Made by a program: the position numbers and the translations under genes. A DNA stretch of 64,000 nucleotides from Candidatus Heimdallarchaeota archaeon (lineage in GTDB: Archaea > Asgardarchaeota > Heimdallarchaeia > Hodarchaeales > Hodarchaeaceae): the NCBI GenBank assembly GCA_020353515.1, contig CP070695.1, positions 3,516,050 to 3,580,049 of the forward strand. Direction: 5' to 3'. The number at the start of each line of letters is the position of its first letter. Position 1 is the first letter of the stretch. A model generated the notes under the pieces. That model was not told where the DNA came from, ran no database searches, and saw only the letters and a program-made list of their open reading frames with translations. Shown one piece after another: positions 34,132 through 42,566 of the stretch.

Positions 34132-34902
34132 CTACTCTCCTTTCTCCTTTTTGAAAAATCCTCTAATCTCCTCCTCGTTGTATTTTTGAAAGAACTCTTT
34201 TGTTGATGTTTTCTCAATGAATTCTCCACCTTTTAAAAATAACAATTGATCCGTTAATCTTTTTGTTTGTTCCAAGGAATGAGTTACAATAATTATCTTT
34301 ATTTCTTCTTGAGATAATTTTCTTAGGGTATCCTCCAATATCTCCTCGGAGACAATATCCAAAGCACTGGTTGGTTCATCTAAAAGCAAAATATCGGGAT
34401 TATTGGATAAACTTCGAGCAACAGAGACACGCTGTTGCTCTCCTCCAGATAAATTTTCGATTTTACGGTCTAGAAATTCATGAGGAAGCGCAACTTTATC
34501 CAGAAGTTCAAAAAGATCTTTTTCTGTAAGATTGATTCCCCATATGCTTGGTCCATAAGTTAAATTATCACGAACTGTTTCAGGAAAGAGGTATGGTCGT
34601 TGTTGTACTAACCCAATTCTTTTTCTTAACTCTCGAACGGGAATCGTGTCGTACCATTCACTATCAAGACTGATTTTACCTGAAGTGGCTGATATTAATC
34701 GGTTCATCAAACGCAAAAGAGTGCTCTTTCCAGAACCTGATGGACCTATTATACCAGTAATTCCTTTTCTATCAATCTTAACAGAAATATCTTTTATGAT
34801 TCGATTAGAATTAATTTCAAAATTTACATTTTGAAAACAAATTGGACAATCTTCATCATTGATACCCTGTGTGTGACCAAGACTTGACTGATATTCATTC
34901 AA
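34132..34902 (-). CDS. FetA-like ABC transporter ATP-binding protein
   Basis: A 256-residue ABC ATPase. Walker A is GPSGSGKSTLLRLMNRL near residue 54, the Q-loop is RIGLVQQRPYLFPETV, the signature LSGGEQQRVSVARSL is near 152, Walker B is ILLLDEPTSALD, and the H-loop is IIVTHSLEQT. The TTG start at 34902 has AAGGA upstream. Its first 25 residues carry two Cys (CPICF) not usual for FetA; they may be a metal site or chance. It pairs with the permease immediately downstream. Confidence 0.9.
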   Translation of the reverse strand: MNEYQSSLGHTQGINDEDCPICFQNVNFEINSNRIIKDISVKIDRKGITGIIGPSGSGKSTLLRLMNRLISATSGKISLDSEWYDTIPVRELRKRIGLVQQRPYLFPETVRDNLTYGPSIWGINLTEKDLFELLDKVALPHEFLDRKIENLSGGEQQRVSVARSLSNNPDILLLDEPTSALDIVSEEILEDTLRKLSQEEIKIIIVTHSLEQTKRLTDQLLFLKGGEFIEKTSTKEFFQKYNEEEIRGFFKKEKGE

Positions 34903-35008
34903 CGAAATCCTTCCATGTATTTCAATTATGTAGAAGTGATTTGCTCTTAGAGAGAGGTCAGAGAAGCAAAATATTTTGATAAATAATTTTGTTTCTAGGG
35001 TTCTTTTT

Positions 35009-35045
35009 TATAGGTTAATCTATATCATATAGGTTGATCTATATC
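35009..35045. promoter_or_regulatory. Tandem 18-base operator-like direct repeat
   Basis: TATAGGTTAATCTATATC at 35009-35026 and TATAGGTTGATCTATATC at 35028-35045 differ at one base and are 19 bases apart, about two helical turns. Each is itself a near-palindrome with TATAG and CTATA arms around a six-base centre. A third, weaker copy (TATAG-GATAAA-CTATA) is at 35200-35215. This looks like cooperative binding of a dimeric regulator; the winged-helix protein encoded just downstream is the natural candidate. Confidence 0.6.
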
Positions 35046-35132
35046 TAATTTCTACTAAGAATAAAGAATTTAATAAATTCAAAAGTTATATAGAATAATT
35101 TATAAAATAATATTCTAATTTTTACTTTTTTA

Positions 35133-35182
35133 GTCGGGTTAATTCTCAATAAATAATGGGAGATTCCTTTTTTGTCGGGTTA
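35133..35182. repeat. Paired GTCGGGTTA direct repeat
   Basis: GTCGGGTTA occurs at 35133 and 35174, 41 bases apart and each after a run of T. In this AT-rich gap GTCGGG is unusual, so the pair stands out. It may be a second regulator site. Confidence 0.35.
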
Positions 35183-35199
35183 TTCGATCTAGAATCTTT

Positions 35200-35215
35200 T
35201 ATAGGATAAACTATA
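35200..35215. promoter_or_regulatory. Third TATAG-N6-CTATA element
   Basis: TATAGGATAAACTATA repeats the arms of the tandem copies 155-170 bases upstream and lies 72 bases before the winged-helix gene. It may overlap the core promoter, which would allow repression. Confidence 0.45.
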
Positions 35216-35286
35216 TAAAACTGTATTCTCTTATAAAAATTAAATCCCATCGTTGAGTAAAATTTTAACTAACGGTGAATCACTAG

Positions 35287-35880
35287 ATGCCAAAGGGTAA
35301 CCGTGATGAGACTGATCGCGAACTGGAGCGAAGGATATCGCTTTTTGATCGACCAGTTGCGTTGAAAGAACTAGCTAAAGTCCTTAACTGGAACCCAGGG
35401 AAAGTTGATGGTGCTGTCAATCGTTTACAGGAAGAAGGGAAGGTTGCTACAGTCAAAGTTGTTCCTCCTAAAGGGCATCGTCAGCGATGGGTCGGATTAC
35501 CATCGAGAAAATACTATTGGAATAATTTCTTCCAGAATAAAATTCTTAAAGACCAAAATATTATTGTAGATGATCCCTTGAAAATTTTTGAAGGCATATC
35601 ACAAACATTAGATACAACGGATATTGAAAGAAAAAACCAAATTGATCTTAATCTTGCACAGGTATTACATGAATTCCAACCAAAAATAACTGAAACAGCG
35701 GAAAAATTAGGAACAAGCAGCAGTGAACTATTACGTACTATACTAACTGATGGATTAAATGAAAACACTCCCTTTTTCAAAGAACTAATAAAAGTCTTCA
35801 CCCAAGTTTATAGAGAAACAGAGAATCCAATCCTTAGGGATATGATTTTCAGGGCTCAACAATCGGTTAAAATGGGATAA
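35287..35880 (+). CDS. Winged-helix DNA-binding protein
   Basis: A 197-residue regulator. Residues about 10-65 form a winged helix: RISLFDRPVALKELAKVL, then WNPGKVDGAVNRLQEEGKVA with the recognition helix, then the wing KVVPPKGHRQRWVGLP. The C-terminal 110 residues are helical, with no ligand domain I recognise. GGTGA lies seven bases before the ATG. It is in an operon with the zinc-ribbon protein three bases downstream, and its promoter has three TATAG-N6-CTATA elements, suggesting autoregulation. Confidence 0.75.
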   Translation: MPKGNRDETDRELERRISLFDRPVALKELAKVLNWNPGKVDGAVNRLQEEGKVATVKVVPPKGHRQRWVGLPSRKYYWNNFFQNKILKDQNIIVDDPLKIFEGISQTLDTTDIERKNQIDLNLAQVLHEFQPKITETAEKLGTSSSELLRTILTDGLNENTPFFKELIKVFTQVYRETENPILRDMIFRAQQSVKMG

Positions 35881-35883
35881 TAA

Positions 35884-36963
35884 ATGTCAGATGATTTTTC
35901 ATCTTCCATTAGCTTGTTGGCGGATCTTGAGCTTCACGAATGTTCAAAATGTAAGAAACCCACCGAATCAACAAAATTAGACCAAGGACTATGTCCAGAA
36001 TGTAAGAAAAAAGCGAGGAAACGCTCAGCTTCAATTATTCCTGATAAAAAGAAAGGTTCACCAAAAGTAAGAAAATCTAAGTCTTCAAAAACTTTGAAAG
36101 AATTAGAAACTAGAATTTTAAAGCAACAAACTTTGATTGAGAGCTTAAAATCAAAGAATGAAGAATTAGAATCTCAGACTTTTGAATTAATGGATCGTAT
36201 TCGTGCCCTAGAATCAGGAACAACCTCAAAAGGAGCACAAGAAAAGATAGTTATTGCGTATTATTCATTTGAAAAGAAATATCATGAATTCTTCACTGCT
36301 ACTCAAGTAACTGATCAACTACTCCTTAAAATGATCTTATTAATTGAGACTTCTCTAAATAGCGCAGAGCAGATTCAAGCGTTGGAAATTATTGGTAATA
36401 ACTTCCTCCAAGATGGTAGGGCTACTCCAAAGGGGGATATAAGGGATTATATCCGTGTTTCAGCTGCTTCATTTACTAGATCATTTCTTCCTTTTAGCAA
36501 TGATGGAATTAGAAATTTGGGGATACGATCTTTTCATTGCGAAATATTATTAGAAACTTACACTGAGGATTTAATTCCAGTATATACCCCAACAACTCTC
36601 GGGGAACGATTCTTCACAATCAAATCAAATTATTTTAATCAGACACAAGTAATGAATAGAATAAAAACCTCTTTTGGAAGACACCTAATAACAAATAAAG
36701 GAAGGAAATTATACAAGGTGATTTTTGATCATTACATTGAGAATAAAAGACCAGTTACACGTCAAGAATTGTTTAATAATTATAATCTTGGGAAATATGA
36801 GATTGATAATTTTAAACACAATTTAATTGAAATAGGACTGATCAAAAAAGTACCTCTCCCAATAACAGAGAGGTATAATCAAAATCGTCAAATTCCACGT
36901 AGTGAGATTCCCTTACAACCTCGTCATTTAACAATTCCACCAAAGGATCTGGCGGGATACTAG
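35884..36963 (+). CDS. Zinc-ribbon / coiled-coil / winged-helix-like protein
   Basis: A 359-residue protein in three parts. Residues about 19-40 hold two CxxC pairs (CSKCKK and LCPECKK), a zinc ribbon. A Lys-rich linker and a coiled coil follow at about 75-112 (LETRILKQQTLIESLKSKNE). Residues about 115-359 are helical, with a possible winged helix near 275-320 (ENKRPVTRQELFNNYNLGKY, then IEIGLIKKV). The start is three bases after the preceding stop, so the two are translationally linked. It is probably a DNA- or RNA-associated partner of the winged-helix protein. Family unknown. Confidence 0.6.
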   Translation: MSDDFSSSISLLADLELHECSKCKKPTESTKLDQGLCPECKKKARKRSASIIPDKKKGSPKVRKSKSSKTLKELETRILKQQTLIESLKSKNEELESQTFELMDRIRALESGTTSKGAQEKIVIAYYSFEKKYHEFFTATQVTDQLLLKMILLIETSLNSAEQIQALEIIGNNFLQDGRATPKGDIRDYIRVSAASFTRSFLPFSNDGIRNLGIRSFHCEILLETYTEDLIPVYTPTTLGERFFTIKSNYFNQTQVMNRIKTSFGRHLITNKGRKLYKVIFDHYIENKRPVTRQELFNNYNLGKYEIDNFKHNLIEIGLIKKVPLPITERYNQNRQIPRSEIPLQPRHLTIPPKDLAGY

Positions 36964-37004
36964 GGATTAGTGATGTTAAAGAAGCTGCACAGTAAAAGAC
37001 AGGG

Positions 37005-38429
37005 TTAGTTTCTCTGACTTCTTTTTTTCTTCCATATCCCTGACACAAATAACGCAATTGGAATAATAATCACAAAGATATTAGGGAAAATTGAAGTTTT
37101 ATCTGCTGAAGTTGACACTGGTTCCGTTATGCCATGACTATAATAAATATCCATTTCATTCTCTCGACCATCACTCCATACTACATGGGGGAAATCTTTT
37201 GAGTCAACCTTTATGGTGAAATAATCCCCTGGTCGCGTGAAAGTACTTGAAGTATTTACACTAGCAATTGCAACTGGATCACTGTAGATAACTTCCTCTC
37301 CAGTTTCATTTGAAAATATAAGCATCCGATAATAAGGGCCATATGTATCTTCATGTTCATCATACCAAACTACATGAACCCTGCCATTAGAATCAATATC
37401 CATTTCAGGTTGCCATTGATTGCCTGCCCTCTTAGGATTCACTTGATAACGATCACTCCAATTCAAACCATAATCATCAGAATATCTGATAAATATATCC
37501 CATTCACCACCTTCGTGGTGTCTATCAGCCCATAATACATATAATCTATCACTCATGTCAAAACGGATGACTGGTAAGGTTGCTCGTGATGGTCTTTGAT
37601 CTAAAGTTGTTTCAAACGTAGCATTTTCAGATAATGGGTTGAGATCAATTTGTTCAGAAAATGTCTCTCCTTGGTCTTGGGAGGCAACAAGATAAACATC
37701 TCCCCAAGCAGTGAAAAACCATACCCAGGCCACATAAACATCATTATTACTATCTGTTGTCACATATGGCCCTAGATGGTCTTCAGGATGTGTTTCCGAG
37801 TCTATAATTACTCCAACTTCATCAAAGTTATCCCCATTATCTATTGAGCGAGTTAATCGCACAGTAGTGACATTTGTGTTGTAATTGATATCATCATACG
37901 CCACGTAAACAGTTCCGTCATTGCTGACAGTCATAGTTTCCTTATCTGCAAAACCTTCTCCATATGATGCTGCAACTGGGCTCCAAGTATCTCCCAGAGA
38001 AGTACTTTTTGCAACTGTTATCTGAGATAACTCATAAGAGTCAATAGAATATTCAAGATAGGCATAATATAGAATCTCATCATGCCATACTAACCACGGA
38101 TCTGACTGACCTGTGTTAATCCCTTTAAACATTGGCATATCAAATGGTTCTGACCAATCTTTACCATTATTAGTTGATTTTGAAAAACTAACCCTTACAC
38201 CAGGCCCATTATGACTAAAAGCATTTTTCCATCCCGCGAAAATTACATCATTCTCACTAATAGCTAAAGTGGGTTCAACATGATGGGTATAAGGAGAATC
38301 ACTTGTTGACAAGAGGATATTTTTTGAGAAACTTGTAATTAAATTTGAATCACTCTGCAAGATTCCATAAGAAGAACGGGATTGAATAATCATTATAAAA
38401 GCTATAAGTAATAGAATCCTGGTTTTCAT
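37005..38429 (-). CDS. Secreted sialidase-like beta-propeller with C-terminal anchor
   Basis: A 474-residue surface protein. Residues 1-23 are a signal peptide (MKTRILLLIAFIMIIQS). The body repeats BNR/Asp-box motifs (S-x-D-x-G-x-x-W): STNNGKDWSEPF, STSLGDTWSPV, SIDNGDNFDEV, SQDQGETFSEQ and SDDYGLNWSDRY, giving a six-bladed sialidase-type propeller. A hydrophobic helix near 450-466 followed by KKKRSQRN anchors it to the membrane with the propeller outside. Asp-boxes occur in sialidases but also in many non-enzymatic propellers; I do not see the sialidase Arg triad. Glycan binding or hydrolysis is the best guess. Confidence 0.82.
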   Translation of the reverse strand: MKTRILLLIAFIMIIQSRSSYGILQSDSNLITSFSKNILLSTSDSPYTHHVEPTLAISENDVIFAGWKNAFSHNGPGVRVSFSKSTNNGKDWSEPFDMPMFKGINTGQSDPWLVWHDEILYYAYLEYSIDSYELSQITVAKSTSLGDTWSPVAASYGEGFADKETMTVSNDGTVYVAYDDINYNTNVTTVRLTRSIDNGDNFDEVGVIIDSETHPEDHLGPYVTTDSNNDVYVAWVWFFTAWGDVYLVASQDQGETFSEQIDLNPLSENATFETTLDQRPSRATLPVIRFDMSDRLYVLWADRHHEGGEWDIFIRYSDDYGLNWSDRYQVNPKRAGNQWQPEMDIDSNGRVHVVWYDEHEDTYGPYYRMLIFSNETGEEVIYSDPVAIASVNTSSTFTRPGDYFTIKVDSKDFPHVVWSDGRENEMDIYYSHGITEPVSTSADKTSIFPNIFVIIIPIALFVSGIWKKKRSQRN

Positions 38430-38667
38430 AAGGAAAAAGTGCTTATTTTGTTATTTAAAAATCTAGAGGTAAATGCAATTTATTTCCTCTACTTCTTTTC
38501 TTAGCATCTTAAACATATTCCCCTATCTTAGATATTTTAATTTATAATAACCATACAAAATTGTGTAATAAGTGCAATTCGTAAGGGTATTGGCTTGATA
38601 AAAAGTGTTTATATAATACATGAATCGGGTATCTGTTTATTCGAAAAAGTTTATTCCCAAAATCCTG

Positions 38668-39960
38668 TTAATCTTTGAATACTCTTAGAGTAAACAGCGA
38701 AGCACCTATTAAGAATATTAAGACTCCTCCAACGAGAGTGAAGATGATTTCGGTTTGGAGTTGGGATATGTCATGACCAGATAAGAGAATTAAGTTCTGA
38801 GCTCTTACTATTTGAGAGAAAGGGTTTAGATCCCAGAGTAGGAGTGCTCGAGTCTCCCCAATACTTGTTGGTAGAAAATCAGGTATTAACACTACTTCAG
38901 GCAAGGGTAAAAAAGCACCTGAAAGAAAACCTAATGGGGCCGATAAAAATGCAGCAATTCCTGATGCATTTTCCCCTGTCTTATCTATGGCTGCAATAGT
39001 CAAACCTAATCCCATCGCAGGAATAGTAGCTAAAACACCAAAGAAAAAAGAATAAATCGGATTACCTTTCCCTTGAAATCCAAAGATATAAGCTGCTACT
39101 AACATAACAGCAACTTGACAACTTAAAATAAGAATTTGACTAGCTGAAAGACCAGTTAGATATTCTATGGGGTTCAGTTTACTTATTCTTAACCTATCAA
39201 GAGTTCCATGAGATCTTTCAGTACCAACTATAAACCCTATACTTGCAGAACCAAGAATAACTCCGAATATTAAAAATCCAGGGATATAATAATCAAAAGA
39301 AGTAAATGCAATGCTTGTTACATCCTCTGTTTGAATTGCAAATTGTCCCCCAATGAAGTCAATACCGTAAAAATAATCTATAAATTTCTGTAAAGCATCA
39401 GAGATCTCGGTCTGAAGTTGTTGGTAGGTTTGGTAACCACTATCCCCCTGAATTTTAATAGATGTATTTATATTTGCTAATTGAGAATCAACCGATGCAC
39501 CTTCTGTTAAGTTAATCTTATAATTTAATCCAGAAAGGATACTATGAGAGAAGGTTCTAGGGATTATTAAACATAAAACTATCTTACGTGATTTAATATC
39601 GTTTGTAGCTTTATCTAAGGAAGAGTAATCGTGTACTTTTAATGGTGAACCAGTGATATTGATAGATGTTGAACCTTCTAGGCTAGTGACGAAATATTCC
39701 CCAAATCCTTTTTCAAAAATTTCTTTTGTATCTGAAACTATATACGGACCAAATTCATTCTTCCAATTTGGTTCAATTTGATCTTTGTTTAGAACACCTA
39801 TCTCCAAAGTGGTTGAACCTAAAAATTCCGTCCCACCACCAAAAATAAAAGCAAAAGAAGCAACGAAAATTAATGGAAAAGCAAGAATGAGCGCTAATTG
39901 AGCTGGAGACCGAATTACTTGTTTAACACTTCGTATAAAGACTTTGATTACTACCATCAT
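38668..39960 (-). CDS. ABC-2 type transporter permease
   Basis: About 431 residues from the ATG at 39960, which GGAGAG precedes; a longer frame to 40041 would overlap the upstream permease. One hydrophobic helix at the N-terminus (LALILAFPLIFVASFAFIFG) is followed by a large external domain of about 200 residues, then five or six helices with PGFLIFGVILGSASIGFIVG, the ABC-2 layout of the YhgE/DrrB/NodJ type. It is paired with the permease at 39977 and the ATPase at 41369, so this is a three-gene export operon, probably for lipids, drugs or surface molecules. Confidence 0.88.
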   Translation of the reverse strand: MMVVIKVFIRSVKQVIRSPAQLALILAFPLIFVASFAFIFGGGTEFLGSTTLEIGVLNKDQIEPNWKNEFGPYIVSDTKEIFEKGFGEYFVTSLEGSTSINITGSPLKVHDYSSLDKATNDIKSRKIVLCLIIPRTFSHSILSGLNYKINLTEGASVDSQLANINTSIKIQGDSGYQTYQQLQTEISDALQKFIDYFYGIDFIGGQFAIQTEDVTSIAFTSFDYYIPGFLIFGVILGSASIGFIVGTERSHGTLDRLRISKLNPIEYLTGLSASQILILSCQVAVMLVAAYIFGFQGKGNPIYSFFFGVLATIPAMGLGLTIAAIDKTGENASGIAAFLSAPLGFLSGAFLPLPEVVLIPDFLPTSIGETRALLLWDLNPFSQIVRAQNLILLSGHDISQLQTEIIFTLVGGVLIFLIGASLFTLRVFKD

Positions 39961-39976
39961 TATACTCTCCGCTTTT

Positions 39977-41359
39977 TTAAATATCACCTGTAAATCGACG
40001 CTTTGAATATGCTGCAATACTAAATGCCAACAGCAATACATTTAGTACTGTTAAGAAGATTATTTCAGCAATAACATCTATTAAACTGAAATTATAAAGT
40101 AATACCGAACGTAAAGCACTGATAGCGTGTGTGGAAGGAAGTAAATCCCAGAGAGTAAAATCTCTTAATGCACCTGTAGCTGTAGGGAAGGAATCAGGTA
40201 TTAAAGTAATTTTTGGAGCATCCATGAATGCACCTGAGGCAAAAGCTAGGGGCGTTACACCAAAACCAATCGCCATACCAGCTGCGTCTGGTGATGTGAA
40301 AACTGCTGCAGCAACAAATGTTAAGCCAAGTGTAAAAAGTGTGGTTAGCCAACAAATGATAAATCCTTGAATAATGTCTCCTTCAGGTTGGAATCCTAGG
40401 ATGAAACTCATTCCCAACAACACAGCAATTTGTGCTGGTGAAATCACTAGCTGCAAAGTGCTAGCACCAACGATATATTCCCAGGGTTGAATTAATGAAA
40501 GTCGCAATCGTGAAATGGTTTTGTTTGGTGTCTGTATTTCACTGGATAAGAATGCAGATAAAATTCCAGCCTGTGTAAGGATTCCAAATATGATCATTCC
40601 AGGAAGAATGATATCAAAAACTGAATAATCCCGTACATTTATTGTTTCAGGCTCAATTGTAATCTCCACTGGATAATTTAATGATGATAATTCCTTTGCA
40701 TATTCACTGATAAAAAGAGTAACAATTTTTTCTACGATTTGGTAGTTTAAGTGCCCATTATCCCCAACAATTTCTACTGTTGTATTATCTCTTGTTGGAA
40801 ATGGTGGTCCAGTATATTGTAAAAATCCTCCAGATGCTTCAAGTATGGAATTATTTATTAATTCATGGATGTAGATTCCGTTTTGAATATAGAAAGCATT
40901 ATTTACCGCTGCCATTGTTGCATTCGAAAATCCTTTTGGAAAAACAATCAATCCATCAATTTCACGACTTTCTATGAGCTTCCTCGCCTCTTCTTCCTTC
41001 TCCTGTTCTGTTTGATAAACATTAAAAATTCGTATTTCTTCTCCTGGATAAGTTGTCGTATTCATTAATTCAATTAGGTCTACAGCGAATCCATTTTCAA
41101 TTGTTTCTTCTGTTAATCCTGTGGCATTAAAGTCAGAACTTAACACTCCCTTTATCTCCTCAGCTAATCCTCTATCATTATTTATAACTACAATATTGTA
41201 TGTTGTAGCCCCTGCGGTTCTGACACTCGAAAAAGCAAAGAAGAAAACGAAAATCATGAATCCTGGAAGCAGCAATAACATGATGAGAGTAAAGTGGTTT
41301 CTTTTCATCTCCCGCCATAACCGTTGCGTAACATACAAGAATGTTGGTAAGTTCATCAT
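39977..41359 (-). CDS. ABC-2 type transporter permease
   Basis: A 460-residue membrane protein with the same plan as its neighbour: an N-terminal helix (LIMLLLLPGFMIFVFFFAFS), a long extracytoplasmic domain up to about residue 245, then five or six helices with LPGMIIFGILTQAGILSAF and LRLSLIQPWEYIVGASTL, the conserved ABC-2 block. Two different permeases with one ATPase suggest a heterodimeric transporter. The ATPase gene ends nine bases upstream, and the other permease starts 16 bases downstream. Confidence 0.88.
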   Translation of the reverse strand: MMNLPTFLYVTQRLWREMKRNHFTLIMLLLLPGFMIFVFFFAFSSVRTAGATTYNIVVINNDRGLAEEIKGVLSSDFNATGLTEETIENGFAVDLIELMNTTTYPGEEIRIFNVYQTEQEKEEEARKLIESREIDGLIVFPKGFSNATMAAVNNAFYIQNGIYIHELINNSILEASGGFLQYTGPPFPTRDNTTVEIVGDNGHLNYQIVEKIVTLFISEYAKELSSLNYPVEITIEPETINVRDYSVFDIILPGMIIFGILTQAGILSAFLSSEIQTPNKTISRLRLSLIQPWEYIVGASTLQLVISPAQIAVLLGMSFILGFQPEGDIIQGFIICWLTTLFTLGLTFVAAAVFTSPDAAGMAIGFGVTPLAFASGAFMDAPKITLIPDSFPTATGALRDFTLWDLLPSTHAISALRSVLLYNFSLIDVIAEIIFLTVLNVLLLAFSIAAYSKRRFTGDI

Positions 41360-41368
41360 TTATACCCT

Positions 41369-42337
41369 TTAGTCTCTTAAAGATCTTCCTGTCAAATTTA
41401 TGAATACATCTTCTAATGTTGTGTTTCGTATTCCTAAGTGCTCAATTTCTACATTAAGATCTTCAATCACATTTAATAATGCAGCCATTCTTGGAATAAC
41501 ATCAAGACAGCGGACGGTTAATTGATTAGCTGTGATATTTATTTCTTGAACACCCTTGAAATTCGAAAGGGCTTCTTTGGCCGCCTCTAATTTCTCACTT
41601 TCATTGATTTGAATTTCTATAAGATCACCTTCTCCTACGGATGCTTTCAATTTGTCAGGAGTGTCCAAGACAAGTATTTTTCCTTTATCAATAATCGCAA
41701 CCCGATCACTTAATCTGTCTGCTTCCTCCATAAAATGTGTTGTTAATACAACCGTTTTTCCTTCTTTTTTTACTAGGTTTTGAACAAATTCCCATACAGC
41801 TACTCTAGATTGTGGATCAAGGCCAGGAGTTGGTTCATCACACAAAATAACTACTGGATCATGAATTATCCCCATTATTAGGTTCAAACGTCTTTTTTGG
41901 CCTCCTGATAATGTCCGTGCAAGTGATTTCCGTTTTTCTCCAAGACCAATTTTCTTAATCAGTTCATCAATACGATTTTCTGCAATTTCCTTTGGTAATT
42001 TGTAGGCATTAGCCATGAACCACATGTTCTCTTCGACAGTCAAATCTTGATAAATTGAAATATCTTGGGGAATAATTCCAATTTTACTCTTCAGTTCATT
42101 TCTGGAATTTCTGTCTTTGGGAGTCATACCCAAGATCTGAACCTCTCCTTTAGTTTGTTCTAGTAAACCAACCATCATTCGTAAACTAGTCGTCTTCCCT
42201 GCACCATTTGGGCCTAGGAAACCAAATAACTCACCCTTATGAATAGTTAGAGAAATTCCTCTGACAGCCTCAACAGCTGATTCACCTTTACCATACGTTT
42301 TATGGATATCGAATACTTCTATAGCAGGTATTTCCAT
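41369..42337 (-). CDS. ABC-2 exporter ATP-binding protein
   Basis: About 322 residues from the ATG at 42337, supported by GAGG; a TTG at 42355 is weaker. Walker A is GPNGAGKTTSLRMMVGL, the Q-loop IGIIPQDISIYQDLTV, the signature LSGGQKRRLNLIMGI, Walker B VVILCDEPTPGLDPQ and the H-loop TTHFMEEADRLSDRV. The C-terminal 100 residues match the extension of CcmA/DrrA-type ATPases. It powers the two permeases encoded immediately downstream. Confidence 0.93.
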   Translation of the reverse strand: MEIPAIEVFDIHKTYGKGESAVEAVRGISLTIHKGELFGFLGPNGAGKTTSLRMMVGLLEQTKGEVQILGMTPKDRNSRNELKSKIGIIPQDISIYQDLTVEENMWFMANAYKLPKEIAENRIDELIKKIGLGEKRKSLARTLSGGQKRRLNLIMGIIHDPVVILCDEPTPGLDPQSRVAVWEFVQNLVKKEGKTVVLTTHFMEEADRLSDRVAIIDKGKILVLDTPDKLKASVGEGDLIEIQINESEKLEAAKEALSNFKGVQEINITANQLTVRCLDVIPRMAALLNVIEDLNVEIEHLGIRNTTLEDVFINLTGRSLRD

Positions 42338-42566
42338 TTTCAATCCTCTATTCAAATAAGACGACTTTTTCTTACAATCGTCAATGAATACAACCAGATC
42401 TTCAGAAATCCATTACTCATAAGCTACAAAAAAAGTGGTTTTAAAGAAATTTTATTTAGAAATCAAAATGCAGATTAGATTTGAAACTTTTGCTTCAGAA
42501 CAGCGTAAAGATCTAGATAAAAAAATATAACAGAATAAAATGACTTTCCCTTTGAAAAAGCGTTTT

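Larger units (their letters stand above)
34903..35286. other. Regulatory gap with operator-like repeats
   Basis: A 384-base noncoding gap between the ATPase and the winged-helix gene, very AT-rich. It holds three TATAG-N6-CTATA elements, two copies of GTCGGGTTA at 35133 and 35174, and an inverted TAGAATA/TATTCTA pair around 35090-35117. No credible small frame was found. The ribosome-binding site GGTGA for the gene at 35287 is at its end. Confidence 0.5.

Noticed and set aside
39961..40041. N-terminal extension of the second ABC-2 permease
   Set aside because: It would overlap the upstream permease by 65 bases; GGAGAG just before the ATG at 39960 gives a normal start.
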